Assembly: GCA_033002965.1 (NCBI GenBank)
Contig: JAURVB010012951.1
Coordinates: forward strand, 1-64,000
Direction: 5' to 3'
Source: Piper betle
Taxonomy: Eukaryota > Streptophyta > Magnoliopsida > Piperales > Piperaceae
Length of the DNA: 64,000 bases
Under the pieces are notes generated by a model that saw only the letters and a program-made list of their open reading frames with translations, ran no database searches and was not told the origin of the DNA. Shown one piece after another: positions 25,208 through 37,912 of the stretch. Made by a program: the position numbers and the translations under genes. Each line of letters opens with the position of its first letter. The first letter of the stretch is position 1.

Positions 25208-26836
25208 TATATTAAAGTTTATCTATATTTTAAATTTTTTAATTTTGGTAGAATTATACTTCAATGCATAATACAAATTATTATTTTAAATTAAGCAATT
25301 ATTAATATATTCAAAAAACTATTATAGGGCGACAATAAACTACAAAGACAAAAAAAGATGAAATGCAATGACAGTGAAAAAAATTTATATAACAAATATC
25401 AAATTTTGAGTAGGCTGCCAAATCCAAGCTAAGCAGGATACCGAGGATTTGTTTAATCGATATAAATTAAAGATCAGGTAATTCAACTTAATCGAGGTAT
25501 CTACAACTCCCCGTGTATTGATATGGCCACTTAATTAATTGTCCCAAAGTAAGAGAATAAACTTGCTTTGGTAGAAAAATTTTGCAAAACGAAAAGTTCA
25601 CGGCCGGAAGCTAAACAACAGCTAGCCAGCAAAATCGGCTTCATTTTTCCTGGAAAAATTGAAACGTGTGCTCAGATGCGCTGACTAAAACATGCATGGG
25701 GATCCCTCAAACAGTCAATGATAACGGCGAAAATTTATATAATTCAGATCTTCGTTGATCTCCATATTATTTTTTATCCTACATGTACGCAAATTTAATA
25801 AGGAACCATGGTAATCCATTTGTGGAGAAAAGAACATGCTGTTGATCCATCCTTAATTTTGTAATTAATTTGCAATTTAGCCTACTAGTATTTATTAGTT
25901 AATGAAAAACCCAATAATTTGGTTCATATGTAGTTGCCGTTTTCTTTGAATAAGTCGAAATAAAACTCCTAAAGCTTCACGGGTGTGGAATATTTGGGAT
26001 AGTATTCTAGAGTACTCTAGATGGACGGAATAGGATTGAACTCCTTGCTATTTCAATAACTGCATGCTACCAGCCTCTTTGGAAACAAGCGCATCATGTT
26101 AACACATGATGCATCCATACAACAAAGAAAAAACTGGATCTAAAGATGTTAACATTTTGATTGATGATTATACGTGCACCTGTTTGGTTTTGGAAAATTA
26201 ATTACCTGATCGTCAGATATATACTAATTGAAAATATTATTTATAATTAATCCATATAATCAAATGTGAACATGTAAACTAGGCGCCATTATTATGCATC
26301 TTTGTCATGTTTTACACGCTGCAATTACCTAATGTGTATGTACATATATGCTAAACTAATTATAATCTTTCTTTTAATTGCAATCTAGGGGGAAATGTTC
26401 ATGTGATTCTCCGTTCTTCTTTCACTCGTTCCAATTGATTTGACGCAGATCTAGTAATTGGTTTGATTGACTTGAGGACAATATTAATGCTAAGTCATCA
26501 TCCCACGAGGCGTCGGTAGAACTATTAAAACAACCGACAAAAACCACAAATAGATAGTGATTTCGACATTATTAGATGATTGTACATAATGCAGGACCAA
26601 AATAATAATAACGAGCTAATATAATAAAATCAAATGAATCTCTCTCCCCGTACAAACATAAATCACAAGTAAGAAAACTAAAACATATATGTGTATGTAA
26701 TATAGTACACTTTGATTGATAACAAGTAACAGCAACAACGATGACAACATCAATAAACTTAAAATACAAAATCGCATCTTAAAAATCAAAGCATATATAT
26801 ATATATATATATATAGTAAGTCAAAAGATCACAAGA
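25208..26836. other. intergenic, no gene seen
   Basis: AT-rich flank downstream of the DUF1645 gene. No recognisable coding or RNA gene. Only short unrelated open frames are present. Confidence 0.4.
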
Positions 26837-27885
26837 TCAGGTTTGGGTGATAGAATGCAAACCCTTGGCCAGCCCATGCACCGAAGGGTTGAACCCAAGG
26901 CAACCCAACAGTCCTTCTCGGTATGGCAAGAACGTCTTCCTCCGCCGCTCCTCCCCGCCCGCCGCCCTATACACCGGACGCACATCCTTCCCGCCGCCCC
27001 CGTCGGAACGTCTCCCGCCACGACCGGAGACGGACCCATCGGCCGACCGGAAGCTCGACTCCTTGGTGTTGTCCTTCCCCACCTTGGCCAGCAGCGTGTA
27101 CTTCCTTAGCGGGTCTTTCCCCTCACCGCTCTTCCTTCGGAAGCGCTTCTGAACAGCAACAAGTCCTTGAACCACCATTTCCGTCCGCTGGTTTTCGCCG
27201 GCGGAGGCGGCGGGGGCAGGGGTTGGACGTCGGCCTTGGACGTTCCCGGTATTTTGGTGGTGGCCGCGGCTTGCACCGACTCCTCCCATAGGAAGTCGGC
27301 TATCCTGTTCGGGGAGAGGGATCTAGTCGGGCGCCGGCTCGAGCTTCTCCCTCTTACGGCGACGGCGGAATCGTTCGATCTGCCAGTGTCATCTCCGGCG
27401 ACGGCGGAGAACGGGTTGTACGCCGGCTTCCTCGACCACCGCGACGAGTGGGCCTCCTCGTGCGCTGCCCTCCTCGGCGACGCCGGCTTCGGCCTCGGCA
27501 TCTCCGTGCGGATGCGGCCCTCCTCGAAGAGCTCCTCAGCCGCCGTCGGCTCCGGCATGTTGAGCTGCCCGCTGAAATCAAACGCAAAGTCGAAATTGTC
27601 GTCGTCGACATCACAGCCGCCGCCGCCGCCGGTGTCCTTGCTATCGTCAGCCTCCGGCGACGCGAGGTTGAGGAAAGGGCCGGCGCCAGCGCCGTCGTGA
27701 AGGGACAGGGAGAGGCGGCGGAGCTCGGCATAGGCGGCGGCGGCGCGGGTGGGGCTAGTGGGGGCGCTGAAGTAGGGGCAGTCGCCGAGGCGGCGAGGGG
27801 GCTGGAAGGTGCGCTAACGTAAGGGGTGCTGGTGCAGCTGCTGTCGAAGAAGACCGGCGGCGATGTTGGAGATCTCCACCTCCAT
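26837..27885 (-). CDS. DUF1645 family protein, intronless, three apparent frameshifts
   Basis: DUF1645 proteins are plant-specific, Pro/Ser/Arg-rich proteins of poorly known function; rice members affect stress tolerance and grain size. The start at 27885 gives MEVEISNIAAG. After frame correction the order is VFFDSSCTSTPYVSAPSSP, RRLGDCPYFSAPTSPTRAA, FDFAFDFSG, LFEEGRIR, a low-complexity middle, FKDLLLFRSASEGRA, KDPLRKYTLLAK and the C-terminal block TFLPYREGLLGCLGFNPSVH. That is the usual family architecture at about 350 residues. Frame changes occur near 27854-27857, in the five-C run at 27797-27801 (minus strand) and in the four-G run at 27119-27122. The first two compensate each other. GC content is far above the flanks, which is normal for this family. 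Confidence 0.85.
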
Positions 27886-28086
27886 CGATCTCAGGCGAGA
27901 AGTGAAAGGGGGAGGGGTTAGGCGGCCATTGGAATATAAATAGGAGATACATTAACTAAGAAATGAAAGAGGAAGAGATTTGACCATCAATAGGCGGCGT
28001 CACACTAATGAGGGGATTAGAAAGGCTAATGACGCCACCTACCTTGTAGGCGAAATTAAAATAGTTTGGCGGCCATATAATCAAAG

Positions 28087-29655
28087 TAATTTTTAGGAAC
28101 GCCATCACACAGACTTATCTGAGCACGCATCTGTAAGATGGCAACAACTGTCACAGTTGAAATACTCACCAACAGTGGAAGAAGCGGTTGATAACGCCGT
28201 TTGGGATGGTCGTTTATCCGTTGTGCATTAATGGCCAGCCTTCATCTTTCCTAGAGCCCTCCTTGGAGCGCCATCGCCACCACCCGACCACCTCCTCCCT
28301 CGAGCGCCGCCACCCGACCAACTCTTCACCCCAACCAACCCACCTTCCCCCCCCCAACCACTCCTCCTCCGCCGTTCTCTGTTCTGGAGAAGCATGCCAA
28401 AACAGAATGCAATTATTTGTACACTGCTCTTATACGAGAATTTCTGCATGGAAAACAATTTTCACGTGGTTAGTTTTTTTGCTCACACTTGAATCTGAAT
28501 TCCACCAAGAGCTAGCAGTATTTTTGCAAACGTTGAGTCTATGGTAACAGCACTTGAGACAAATATTTCCTCGTTGCTCGTATATTCGCTCGATTGGCTC
28601 GATACCAATGCATGTGCAAGTGCAACTATTCGGTTTTTACATCCACTCATAAGGTACATGTTGAGAGTTAATAAAACAACCTTATACATGGTTGTTAAGG
28701 GAGTATATGCACTCTCCCACAGAGAAGATAATAGCACTATTTATACACATCAGTTCTCTAACCCCTCATACTCTTCAAATTTGTGACTGAATAATAAACA
28801 AAGGAGGAATGATCACATTTAATGTTGCCTACCCATAAAATGAAAAGGCTTGGATCAACAAATACACGTACAAATAGTAAAAAAACAAATAATCCAAATG
28901 AATTTAACAGATTAAAAAAGTTTGCATAAAAAAATTCATAATGCCAATGAATATAATAGAGGTTAAAAAATTGAATAGAGAAATGGATAATGCAAGAGAA
29001 GTTTTACTGTTCCAACAATGCACTATCCAATAAAATAAAATAAGAAACTAATCACAGTAACCTTGAGTGATTCACAAAAAGTAAATTATTTACCTCTAAT
29101 GTTTGAAATAGATGGCAAGGTCTGAGTAGGTGATGAAGCGGCCGGTGCACGAGCTTCCCAAAACCTCTTATCTTTTCTCTCCTGAAGATGACCATGATCC
29201 GGCTCAAAACTTCGGCCAGATTGTTGTCATCTTTAAGAGAGGAATGATAGAGGCTTTGGGAAGGGCGGAGGAGGGGGTTATGGTTGTGGGGCTGGTCGTG
29301 GTCGTGGGGTTGGGTGAGGGAGAGGAAGGTGGTCGGTTGGTGGCAGTGGCGGTCGAGGGAGGAGGGCGAAGAAGGACATGGGGAACAGAGAAGGGCGGTT
29401 GTGGTCGGTGGTCGGGGGTCGGGTGGGGTGAAGAGGTCGTCGGGTGGCGGCGCTCGAGGGAGGTGGTCAGATGGTGGTGATGGTGAAAAGACGAAGGAAG
29501 GCAATTAATGCACGACGGGTTAAACCCCGTCCTAAACGGCGTTAACACTCCCATCCTTCACTTTCGGTGAATTTTTTGGTAATGACAACCGTCGCCATCT
29601 TACATGCGCTGGTGCACAAATGCGTGCGTCTATAGGATGGCGTTCGTAAAAATTA
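28087..29655. mobile_element. non-autonomous DNA element with long terminal inverted repeats
   Basis: The left end TAATTTTTAGGAACGCCATC mirrors the right end, TAATTTTTACGAACGCCATC when reversed. The arms continue through GTAAGATGGC, then TAACGCCGTTT and GTGCATTAATGGCC/GTGCATTAATTGCC, then CCCTCGAGCGCCGCCACCC, giving inverted similarity over some 300-400 bp. The GC-rich inner parts generate long but spurious open frames. No transposase was seen and no target-site duplication is obvious. The element lies about 200 bp upstream of the DUF1645 start codon, so it may form part of that gene's promoter. Confidence 0.75.
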
Positions 29656-32600
29656 GTCTCACAGGTTAGTGTTTATGTGAGCTGAATGCGAGATGATGGG
29701 GATTTAGTTAATCAATCTGATCGCTAACATGCTTTAGCACTTAATTATCAGCTAATACATTTATACACGGATGGTGGTGATGTAATGATTATGAGAATCT
29801 TCTTTATTAAAAAAATTACTTGGAATCTCCTTTAATTTATCTTTTTTAAAAAAACATTATAACATTTTTATGAAACAACTATACTTTTCTCAGATAATAT
29901 ACGTGACAAGTTTTGCATATTCACTTGTGTAGATTTAAACCACTCCTAAGTTGTTTTAGCCTTCATGAGACAGGGTTCTTTTTAATATAATTTATTTGTA
30001 CAGATAAAAATAATTCAATTATGAAGATTAAAATGATGTTCTAAACGTGTTTAGGGACGCAATTAAAAATAGAAAATTTGATATAACCCGTAGGCTTCTG
30101 AAATCCTCGTATCCATTGCAAATACCCCGGCGCCGACTAACTTTAACGTAATGTAAAAATATATATATTAAATATTTCTTCGCGGTCTTAAAAGGAAAAT
30201 TCTTTATATGGGACCAAATATTTAGTCGCATCAATCTCTTAATGTTCAATGGGCTTCAAGCATCATTATGTCATAAAACATGCAAGAAAATACTAGTGTT
30301 AAGCTTTAGATGAGTTAAGTAATTTTTTATAATCTTCAGGGTTCATAAAATCACATAGAGTGACCAAGTGATAGAATTACTTCTTTTATGAGAATGTTTA
30401 GAATCCACTTAACTGAATTTAACTAAATTCATAATTTTTATCAGGCCCCCATTCGAGAAGTTATTGATTTCATTCAACAGCTTTTAAAAGGGGCTAATCT
30501 TGTTCATCCGTGGGGCCTAATTAACAGCTCGTATTAAAATTGTAGATGAAAAAAATTGTTTGGGTGGAAACTACTTTTAGCCATTTTTAATATGAGAAAG
30601 AATTATAATTTTGTAATGATAATTATCAGTTTGGATAACAAACTTGGTTAGAAAATAACCCGGCTTTATTGGGACTGAGGAAAAGTAATCAAACCAGATT
30701 TCGAGGAGAAGCCAGATTTTCGTTATTCCATATTTTTCTAGATCCAACTAATTATATATTTTTTGATATAAAAATATGTTCTATTAAATTAATAGCAACC
30801 AAAATGAGTGCATAAATCATTTGCAGGTATAAAGTCACCTTTCTGATGGTGGCTTGTTATTGATAAATCACTTTTGCCGCAAAGAGGACTTTGTATCAAA
30901 GTACGGAAGCGAGAAAACGGATCGAGTATAGAAATAGTTTAACACATTGGGTAGGCCATACCACTTAATTATGCTATTAGCAACATATTAGCAAAATGAC
31001 ACCCACAAGCCGAAAGTCGAAAGCAAGAACAAACGAAGATTTCTCATTTTGCTAATTAAGATTGAGCTGGAAAGGATTATGGCACATCTTCTCTTTAGTA
31101 AAAGAGAAACTTCCGATACCATATATTTTGGGGTGTAAACAACCTAGAGAGGCTCAGAAGCATTTTACATTCATCCGCATAAGTTGGGTTGAATTTGTAC
31201 TCGTTAATTTTGCACTCATTAAAAATACTCTGCTTGAGATGATAGGTCGTTGAACCAAATATAAAGCTTCAACTGATGAATGTTCGGCTCGAAATTTGAA
31301 CTCAAAATATTTAAGCTTGATAAAATATTTTACTCGTACAATATCTTTAAGGTCGAGTTGTTCGTGTAAGTTAATAACTTTTATACCAATTAATACTTAC
31401 ATGAAATTATATATTTTCACTTCTCAGCATGTTACTTAATTACTAAATACTTAACTAATTTGATAGTAATAGTACTTATGCTTACCTTAAGTTATTTTTT
31501 ACAAAATAAAATATTATAAATATAACTTATCAAACGTAGTAATACTAAATTACTAATATATAGTGGTCGCGGTGGCTATATTCACTAACTACTTAATTAG
31601 TAACTAGTTACTTCCTAATAATTGATATATGTACATAGTAGTTACAAACTACTTAGTATTGTTTACTATTAAGTGTCAAAACTTTCAATTTATAGGGGTA
31701 TAATCAAGCCAAACCAATGCTGAAGTTAAATGCATTTTCAATTATGATTTAAAAGATATATATGTATCAAAAATCTATATATTTTAAAATTTGTCACTTT
31801 TACTTATGAATTGAAAAGTCATATCATAAAAAATAACTTTGAACATAATGGAATTATCAAATTACTCTGTTTGGCTCAACTAAATTTAAAACTTAATCAA
31901 ACGCAAATTAAACTTGAGCAAGTAAATATTTAGCTTGACCTTGAGTCGAAATATACAACCGCATAATGAATTAAACTCGGGCAAACTAATTTACAGAAGA
32001 ACTAAATATGAATAAATTGGTACTTGACACAGCTCGTTTATACCCCTACATATATTATATATTTTTGCTTCTCAAACTTGTACATTTCTCACGTGTTTGA
32101 TTCATACGTTCGGATTGGCGTAATAAAATACATTCATACAACAAGAAAAAACGACAAAATAGTAAATAGAAGTTCGGTTTGTGAATAATAATATTGAAAG
32201 ATTAGATGTAGACATTGAAAACTCAACCAAAGCTACTGAAAATTTATATAGTGTTGGCTAATAATCCTCAACGATAAGAAGTTCTTTTTTTATATATAAG
32301 CAACGATATGATATTCTTGCTTTCGTCAGTTTGAGAATTTGGAAGCAAATTTGGACTGTTCCCGAGTATTTTAGTTAACAGCCCACGTGATATTCTAGAG
32401 AATACGATGTGGTAAGAGGAAATATTATTGTTACTTCATTTGAATTTGGAAAATCGCCAACACATTTGACTAAATGAAGTGATGGGATTTTGTACGAGAA
32501 ATTAGCTCAACTGCAGGAATCCCTTTTGTCAAAGGTCTCACTTGGCGCCTCCCATTTTTGTTTTTTTTTTTGCTCTGCCCAATCTTTCCCAACTCATCCT

Positions 32601-33067
32601 ATAATTTTTTCAACATTATGTTAACCTTCTCTTCAATATTCTTCATACACATGAATCAAGCTCCCAATATGTTTGTTCCAGATAGATGCATGAACTCGAA
32701 GCCTCGTCTCGCATGACCTCCAGCATGTGGGAATAATGTATTTGGTGGAGTGGATTCTAGAGCTTTCTAGTAAGATTTAATATGACATGTTAAGAAATTC
32801 GAAATTATTTAAAGTAGTTTTTTATTAAAAAGATTAACATATAATATTATGTGTGAACGAAAAGCAGGTGCCGTAAAATTTAATTGAAATTATTATCATG
32901 GCATGGTTTGACCCATTAATTAGAGAGCCGAGTCCAGAACAGCAGTCCTCTTTTCTGGGGTTGACGCCCTCCTGCGTTACCCGAAGTGCTCACAATTGAA
33001 CGCCCAGAACAGTTTACAAAAATTTCTTTACATCAACCTTCTCTAAAATTGTTCCTTGCATGGGCAC
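29656..33067. other. intergenic, no gene seen
   Basis: AT-rich sequence without a believable open frame. The block at about 31400-31680 is rich in ACTTA/TAGTTAC words and may be repetitive. No family was recognised. Confidence 0.4.
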
Positions 33068-33492
33068 TGTTATGGGTGTAACCCGTAGGACACCTAGGGA
33101 GCTATGGTTTGGCGGTTATTCCTAATCATCCTGCATCTAAGACGGATAGCCAGTGATATCCGAGTGGTGGAAACAACTTACCACTGCTAATTTGTATTCT
33201 AGTTGTAGGCAAGATCAAGCTATGGTGCATCAAGTCAATCGGGTGACCAAGGGATACGAGCAAAGTTGGAGCCAAGTGAGTATCGGTACTTGATAGCGTG
33301 TAGCAGCAAAGGATGATCGGTAATGGGTACCGAGCATGGTACTAAATAGGCATTGATAAACCTCAAGATGCCGGCAAGGGTGTTCCAAATAGCATGCACG
33401 GTTGAAGCTAGTCAAGAGACTGCTATCGGTATCGAGTGCAGTAGTGATCAAGAGAAACGAGAGTGGGAGTGTTGATGTCCGAGCACTATGAC

Positions 33493-34983
33493 TGTAACAA
33501 CCCGGCCATTTGTCACAATATTGTGGGTCTAACTGGCCAGGTGTTACTCACAATTAAGCAAATATGCCTAACATTTTTTTTTAACAAAAACATATATAAA
33601 GATCCCACAGTCTTAGACCGTTTTCCAGTAGCCACACTTATTTCTCAAATAAATAATAAAAGGAGTCCTCATATTTATTTTGCTCCATGCCCTGGTTATC
33701 AATCACCTACTTTCGTATCTGCACACCTGCGGAGGCAATTCCGTGTTAGTGATTACAACACTAAGTAGTATAATAGATAAAATAAATCAAGTACATTCCA
33801 CTATTTCCTTATGTTTATTTTAATATGCGGTGGAGCGATTCCGCTATACTCCAAAACAATGTGGAGGAGGTATCCGCTGTGATCCGCACACCCCAGCCGT
33901 AGCCCTTTTGTGGGGAGGCTACCACTACCGTCTCTAGTGCCAGTGCCTCGCACACCTCGGCTGTAGCCTTTTTGTGGGGAAGCTATCACTGCACTCAGGT
34001 GATTGCTATGCCCCGTTTGTGGAGAAGCTCTCACTACCAATTCTAGTGTCAGTGCCTCGCACACCCCGGCCGTAGCCTTTTTATGGGGAGGCTATCACTG
34101 CACTCCAGTGCCAATGCCTTGCACACCCCGGCCGTAACCATTCTATGGGGAGGCTATCACTGCACTCAATGCCACTGTTTTGCACACCCGGCCGTAGCCT
34201 TTTTATGGGGTGGCTATCACTGCACTCAAGTGATTACTATGCCCCATTTGTGGGGAAGCTCTCACTGCCAACTCTAGTGTCAGTGCCTCGCACACCCCGG
34301 CCGTAACCTTTTTATGGGGAGGCTATCACTGCACTCCAGTACGATGGAGGAATCGTTGTGCCTCGCTCACCCCGACCGTAGCCTTTTTATAGGGCGGCTA
34401 TCACTACTCCAAAACAATGTCGATGCATTACACAATTTATGCACATAATACGACCCAATGTCGAACTGAGTCAATTCTTTGACCCCGGTTGCACTCGGTG
34501 CATGGTGGTCGAATTTGGGCTCAGGCCGACCAAGGCTACCAACAAGAAAAATACGATGTTCTACCTATTATACATACCTGACTTGTGTTTTCGTCTGACT
34601 GTGACCCGTGAACCCTAATACAGTAATGGGGAGGTCGCCTGGGACGGAGATGAGGGATGAAATACTCCCTCCTCCTGCATATATATACACTTCAACCATT
34701 CCCTCCATTAAATTCTCATACCCCAATCATCCATTGGTATTTCCTAGGTTCAACAAGCCCCTTTCATTAAATTCTCACACCCCATCATCCATTGATATTT
34801 CCTAAGTTCAACAACCCCTTCATTAAATTCTCACACCTCATCATCCATTCATGAATAGGTATCTTCTAGGTGACCTTAAGTCGAAATATGACCGGTCGAC
34901 TTGATAACCAACCATATTGGTTCATTTATATTTATTTCATAATATTTAGGTTCGAGTCTTGTAATAAAAATCATAGTTTTACA
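33493..34983 (+). mobile_element. solo LTR nested in the larger LTR
   Basis: It begins TGTAACAACCCGGCC, a common plant Ty3-type LTR start, and ends AGTTTTACA, giving TGTAA...TTACA ends. Flanking five-base words are ATGAC (33488-33492) and GTGAC (34984-34988), a target duplication with one mismatch. The host LTR sequence resumes directly after it with CCGAGCA words. No internal region or second LTR is present. Confidence 0.65.
33880..34420 (+). repeat. tandem repeat array inside the solo LTR
   Basis: About seven degenerate units of the form CACACCCCGGCCGTAGCC, a T-run, GGGGAGGCTATCACTGCACT. Unit starts are near 33886, 33949, 34058, 34120, 34182, 34290 and 34365, so spacing is about 62 or 109 bp. 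This suggests a basic 62-bp unit plus longer units that carry an extra TGTGGGGAAGCTCTCACT segment. Confidence 0.8.
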
Positions 34984-34984
34984 G

Positions 34985-35240
34985 TGACCGAGCAATGCTG
35001 AGCAATGCCGAGCGGTAATGAGCAGTGCACAAGTAGGCAGTGTCGAGCGGTAGCGAGTAAGAAGTGCTGAGTGGTAGTGAGCAGTAGCGAGTAAGCAGTG
35101 CCAAGCGGTACCGAGCAGTGCGCGACCAAGCACCGAGCGTACCGAGCAAAACAGCAGTATGGGTGCACAAGCGCATGGGCGTAACCGAGCACTGGATATT
35201 GATATGCCGATATTTGGTTGACGAGCAGTGCAATGGAGTC
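34985..35240 (+). repeat. degenerate short tandem repeat, GAGCAGTG/CGAGCGGTA type
   Basis: The words GAGCAGTG, CGAGCGGTA and GCGAGTAAGCAGTG recur many times in the LTR U3 region. The homologous LTR at 20-21 kb has equivalent ACCGAGCA/ACCGGTA words, so this is a family property. Confidence 0.65.
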
Positions 35241-35574
35241 TAGCGGTAGAGCAGATTCTAGTGCTGGGGGCAGTGTTGTGCTGGAATGTGTCAAGAGATT
35301 GGGTTGATGGCTGAGACTGGTTGGGTCAACCTTATTTGATCGAGAATTGTCGATAAGGATAAAATCTGGAGATCGTTATCCTTAACCAACGCGGGGAGTT
35401 GGTTGTAACAAACTCCAAGTGCAGGACGTGTGGATAATCTGAAGGAAGTTGAGGTTGTTAGAGATGCGCACAATTATTGGAGATTGTTGGGTGGTTGCAA
35501 CAAACTTCAGTATGCAGAATCTTTGGATACTAGGATTTGCATAGATCTGGAAGTAACAAACACAGATGAGTATT

Positions 35575-35585
35575 CTATATAAGGG
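35575..35585 (+). promoter_or_regulatory. LTR TATA box
   Basis: CTATATAAGGG sits at the position equivalent to the TATA motif of the related LTR at 20478-20486, which supports it as the retroelement promoter. Confidence 0.5.
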
Positions 35586-36446
35586 GGACGACCCTTATGT
35601 AGAGGGGAACAAACATGAATTATTGTGAATCTTTTAGTGGAGAAGATAGCCAAGATCGTGCAAGGAACACTTAAAGTATCGCAGCTAGTTCTTAGAGTAA
35701 AGGGCTGGAACTTTAAGAGTGTTGTTGGAGTAGCAGTTTGCCAGAATCAAGGTACAACAATTCCTATTCCACAACCTAGTTGTTTTTCTAGCTGAGGAAA
35801 TTGTATGTAAACAAGTCGACTGTGGGGTGTTTTGGGGTCGTGTTGGTGAGGACTGTTGTTAGTGGGGAGTGTTTGTAGTTCTCACAGCCTTTCGATCAAG
35901 GATTGAAAGGCAGGTCGCGAGGTTTACATGTCCACGCTAGCCAAGTAGTCAAGGTAAATTGATTACTTGTATCATTGGTTTCTTATTAATGAGATTAAGG
36001 TTGGGGTTGGAGTCCGTCATTGACAGGTGTCAACATTTGTGTCATGTTGCATAGTGCCGAATACAAGATCCAAAGGTTGGATTCCTCAAGATCTTATAAA
36101 ATCGAGTGGGGACTTGGTTGAAACGTTGGATGCTACACAACCTTAGCATGTTTATGTTATTTTGTGTGTTTAATTGGTCTTGTTAAATTGTTGGTAGCTA
36201 GTGATCTTATTGGAGAGAAAGTCACATTATAATACATGCCTTCCTTTTGAGTAAAGCCCTTTGCAACAAGACGAGCCTTATATCTTTCTACATCACCTTT
36301 TAAATCCCTCTTGGTTTTAAAAATCCATTTACAACCAATAGGTTTCGTACCTTCAGGCAATGGAACAAGATCCCAAATGTCATTAGCTTTCATGGACTTC
36401 ATCTCTTCACTCATGGCATCAATCCACTTTTGAGAATTAGAACTCT

Positions 36447-37328
36447 TCATGGCTTGATGAAAGTTGATTGGATCATCTTCCACAATTCCAGTATTATCCT
36501 CATGTTCTTGAAATTTCTCCTTTCTCTTGTGGATCTCCTTAATGGCATTTGCTCTTGAGGTTGTTGAGTTTGCTCTTCAGGTATAACTTGATTAGGGAGA
36601 TTCTTGACATTGTCTTGTAATTCTGATATTGTTTCTTGAACAACATCAGGAATATAATCCTGATCCTGATTATTGTCAAGAACAATCATGGGAAGAGAAT
36701 CAGATTCTTCTTCAAAGACAAAGTCTCTAACTTCATTTCTCCCTCCAAACTCAATATCCTCAAAGAACTGGGCATTTCCCGTATCAAAGAATGACCTTAT
36801 TGTGGGATCATAAAACTTATACCCACTAGACCGTTCAGAGTACCCAACAAAATAACTGCTAACTGTTCTTAAGTCCAGTTTCCTTTCATTTGGCCTATAA
36901 GGCCTTGCCTTAGCTGGAGAGCCCCATATGCATAAATGCTTAATACTGGATTTTTTTCCAGTCCATAATTCATAAGGGGTCTTAACAGTTGCCTTTGTTG
37001 GTACTCTATTAAGAAGATATGCTGCTGTCTTTAGTGCCTCACCCCATAGTGAATCAGTTAAAGTAGTATGAACAATCATACTTCTCACCATGTCCTTTAA
37101 TGTTCGGTTTCGTCTCTCAGCAACACCATTCATGCTAGGAATACCTGGCATTGTGTATTGTGGGACAATTCCGCACTCTTCTAGGAATTTGGCAAATGGT
37201 CTTGGACATTGTACACCTGATTCATCATATCTACCATAGTATTCACCACCACAGTCAGATCTGACAACCTTAATAGTTTTGTCGAGTTGGTTCTCAACTT
37301 CAACCTTATATGTCTTAAACACGTCCAA
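36447..37328 (-). pseudogene. copia integrase core and C-terminal region
   Basis: Contains the integrase catalytic region with SDCGGEY and the acidic residue in NGVAERRNRT, then the copia C-terminal block YELWTGKKSSIKHLCIWG and VGYSERSSGYKFYDP. The frame is broken against the reverse transcriptase that follows. Confidence 0.85.
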
Positions 37329-37495
37329 TGCTTGAGACTTCTCATGAATGAGATAAAGGTAACCATAACGAGAATTATCGTCTATGAACGTAATAAAATA
37401 TTGTTGACCATTCCAAGAAGCCGTAGAAAATGGCCCACAAATATCCGTATATATTAGTTCTAAGATGCTTGAAGATATATTTGCACCTAGTCTCC

Positions 37496-37912
37496 TTATA
37501 TTTGTTTATTTTCCCTTAATGCACTCAATACAGACTTGAAAATCTGATAAATTAAGAGAATCAAGAATTCCATCTGACACAAGTCGTTCAATTCTTTGTT
37601 AGAAATGTGTCCTAAACACTTGTGCCAGAATAAAGCAGAATTCTCATTGGTTAATTTTCTTTTCGTACCACATAAACCCACATGTAAAGTTTCATTAAAA
37701 GATGCAATAGTATTAAGTAAATATAGATTATCATAAAAAGATAAGGAACCCGTACTCACAATATTTGAATTTAGAAAAAGACTAAACTTATTATTTCTAA
37801 ATGAACAAGAATAACCAAATTTGTCCAATATAAAAATAGAAACCAAATTCCGTCTAAAAGACGGTACTACATATGTCTCTTTCAAATCCAAATAATATCT
37901 TGTCTTCAACAA
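37496..37912 (-). pseudogene. copia gag-pre-integrase segment
   Basis: Open frame within the copia remnant. It contains YVVPSFRRNLVSI, typical of the pre-integrase region, and ends in a zinc-binding HKCLGHIS block. It is separated from the integrase core by a broken stretch. Confidence 0.75.

Larger units (their letters stand above)
33068..36035 (+). mobile_element. retrotransposon LTR, interrupted by a solo LTR
   Basis: It starts TGTTATGGGTGTAACCC and ends GGTGTCAACA, so it has TG...CA ends. It is related to the minus-strand LTR at 20128-21257 at its start, in its TATA region (CTATATAAGGG at 35575-35585) and near its end (TTTACATGTCCACG, AAGTAGTC, ACTTGTATC). Removing the insertion at 33493-34983 leaves about 1.48 kb. 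The sequence after 36035 seems to be a short internal stub that is cut by the neighbouring copia fragment near 36150. No partner LTR was found. Confidence 0.65.

Noticed and set aside
28188..29554. Open frames rich in His, Pro, Ser or Gly
   Set aside because: They arise from the GC-rich inverted arms of a non-autonomous element and mirror each other.
33880..34420. Possible CRISPR-like array
   Set aside because: Repeats are degenerate and contiguous, with no unique spacers, in a eukaryotic LTR.
34876..35294. Leu/His/Ala-rich minus-strand open frames
   Set aside because: Translations of the GAGCAGTG short tandem repeat in an LTR.
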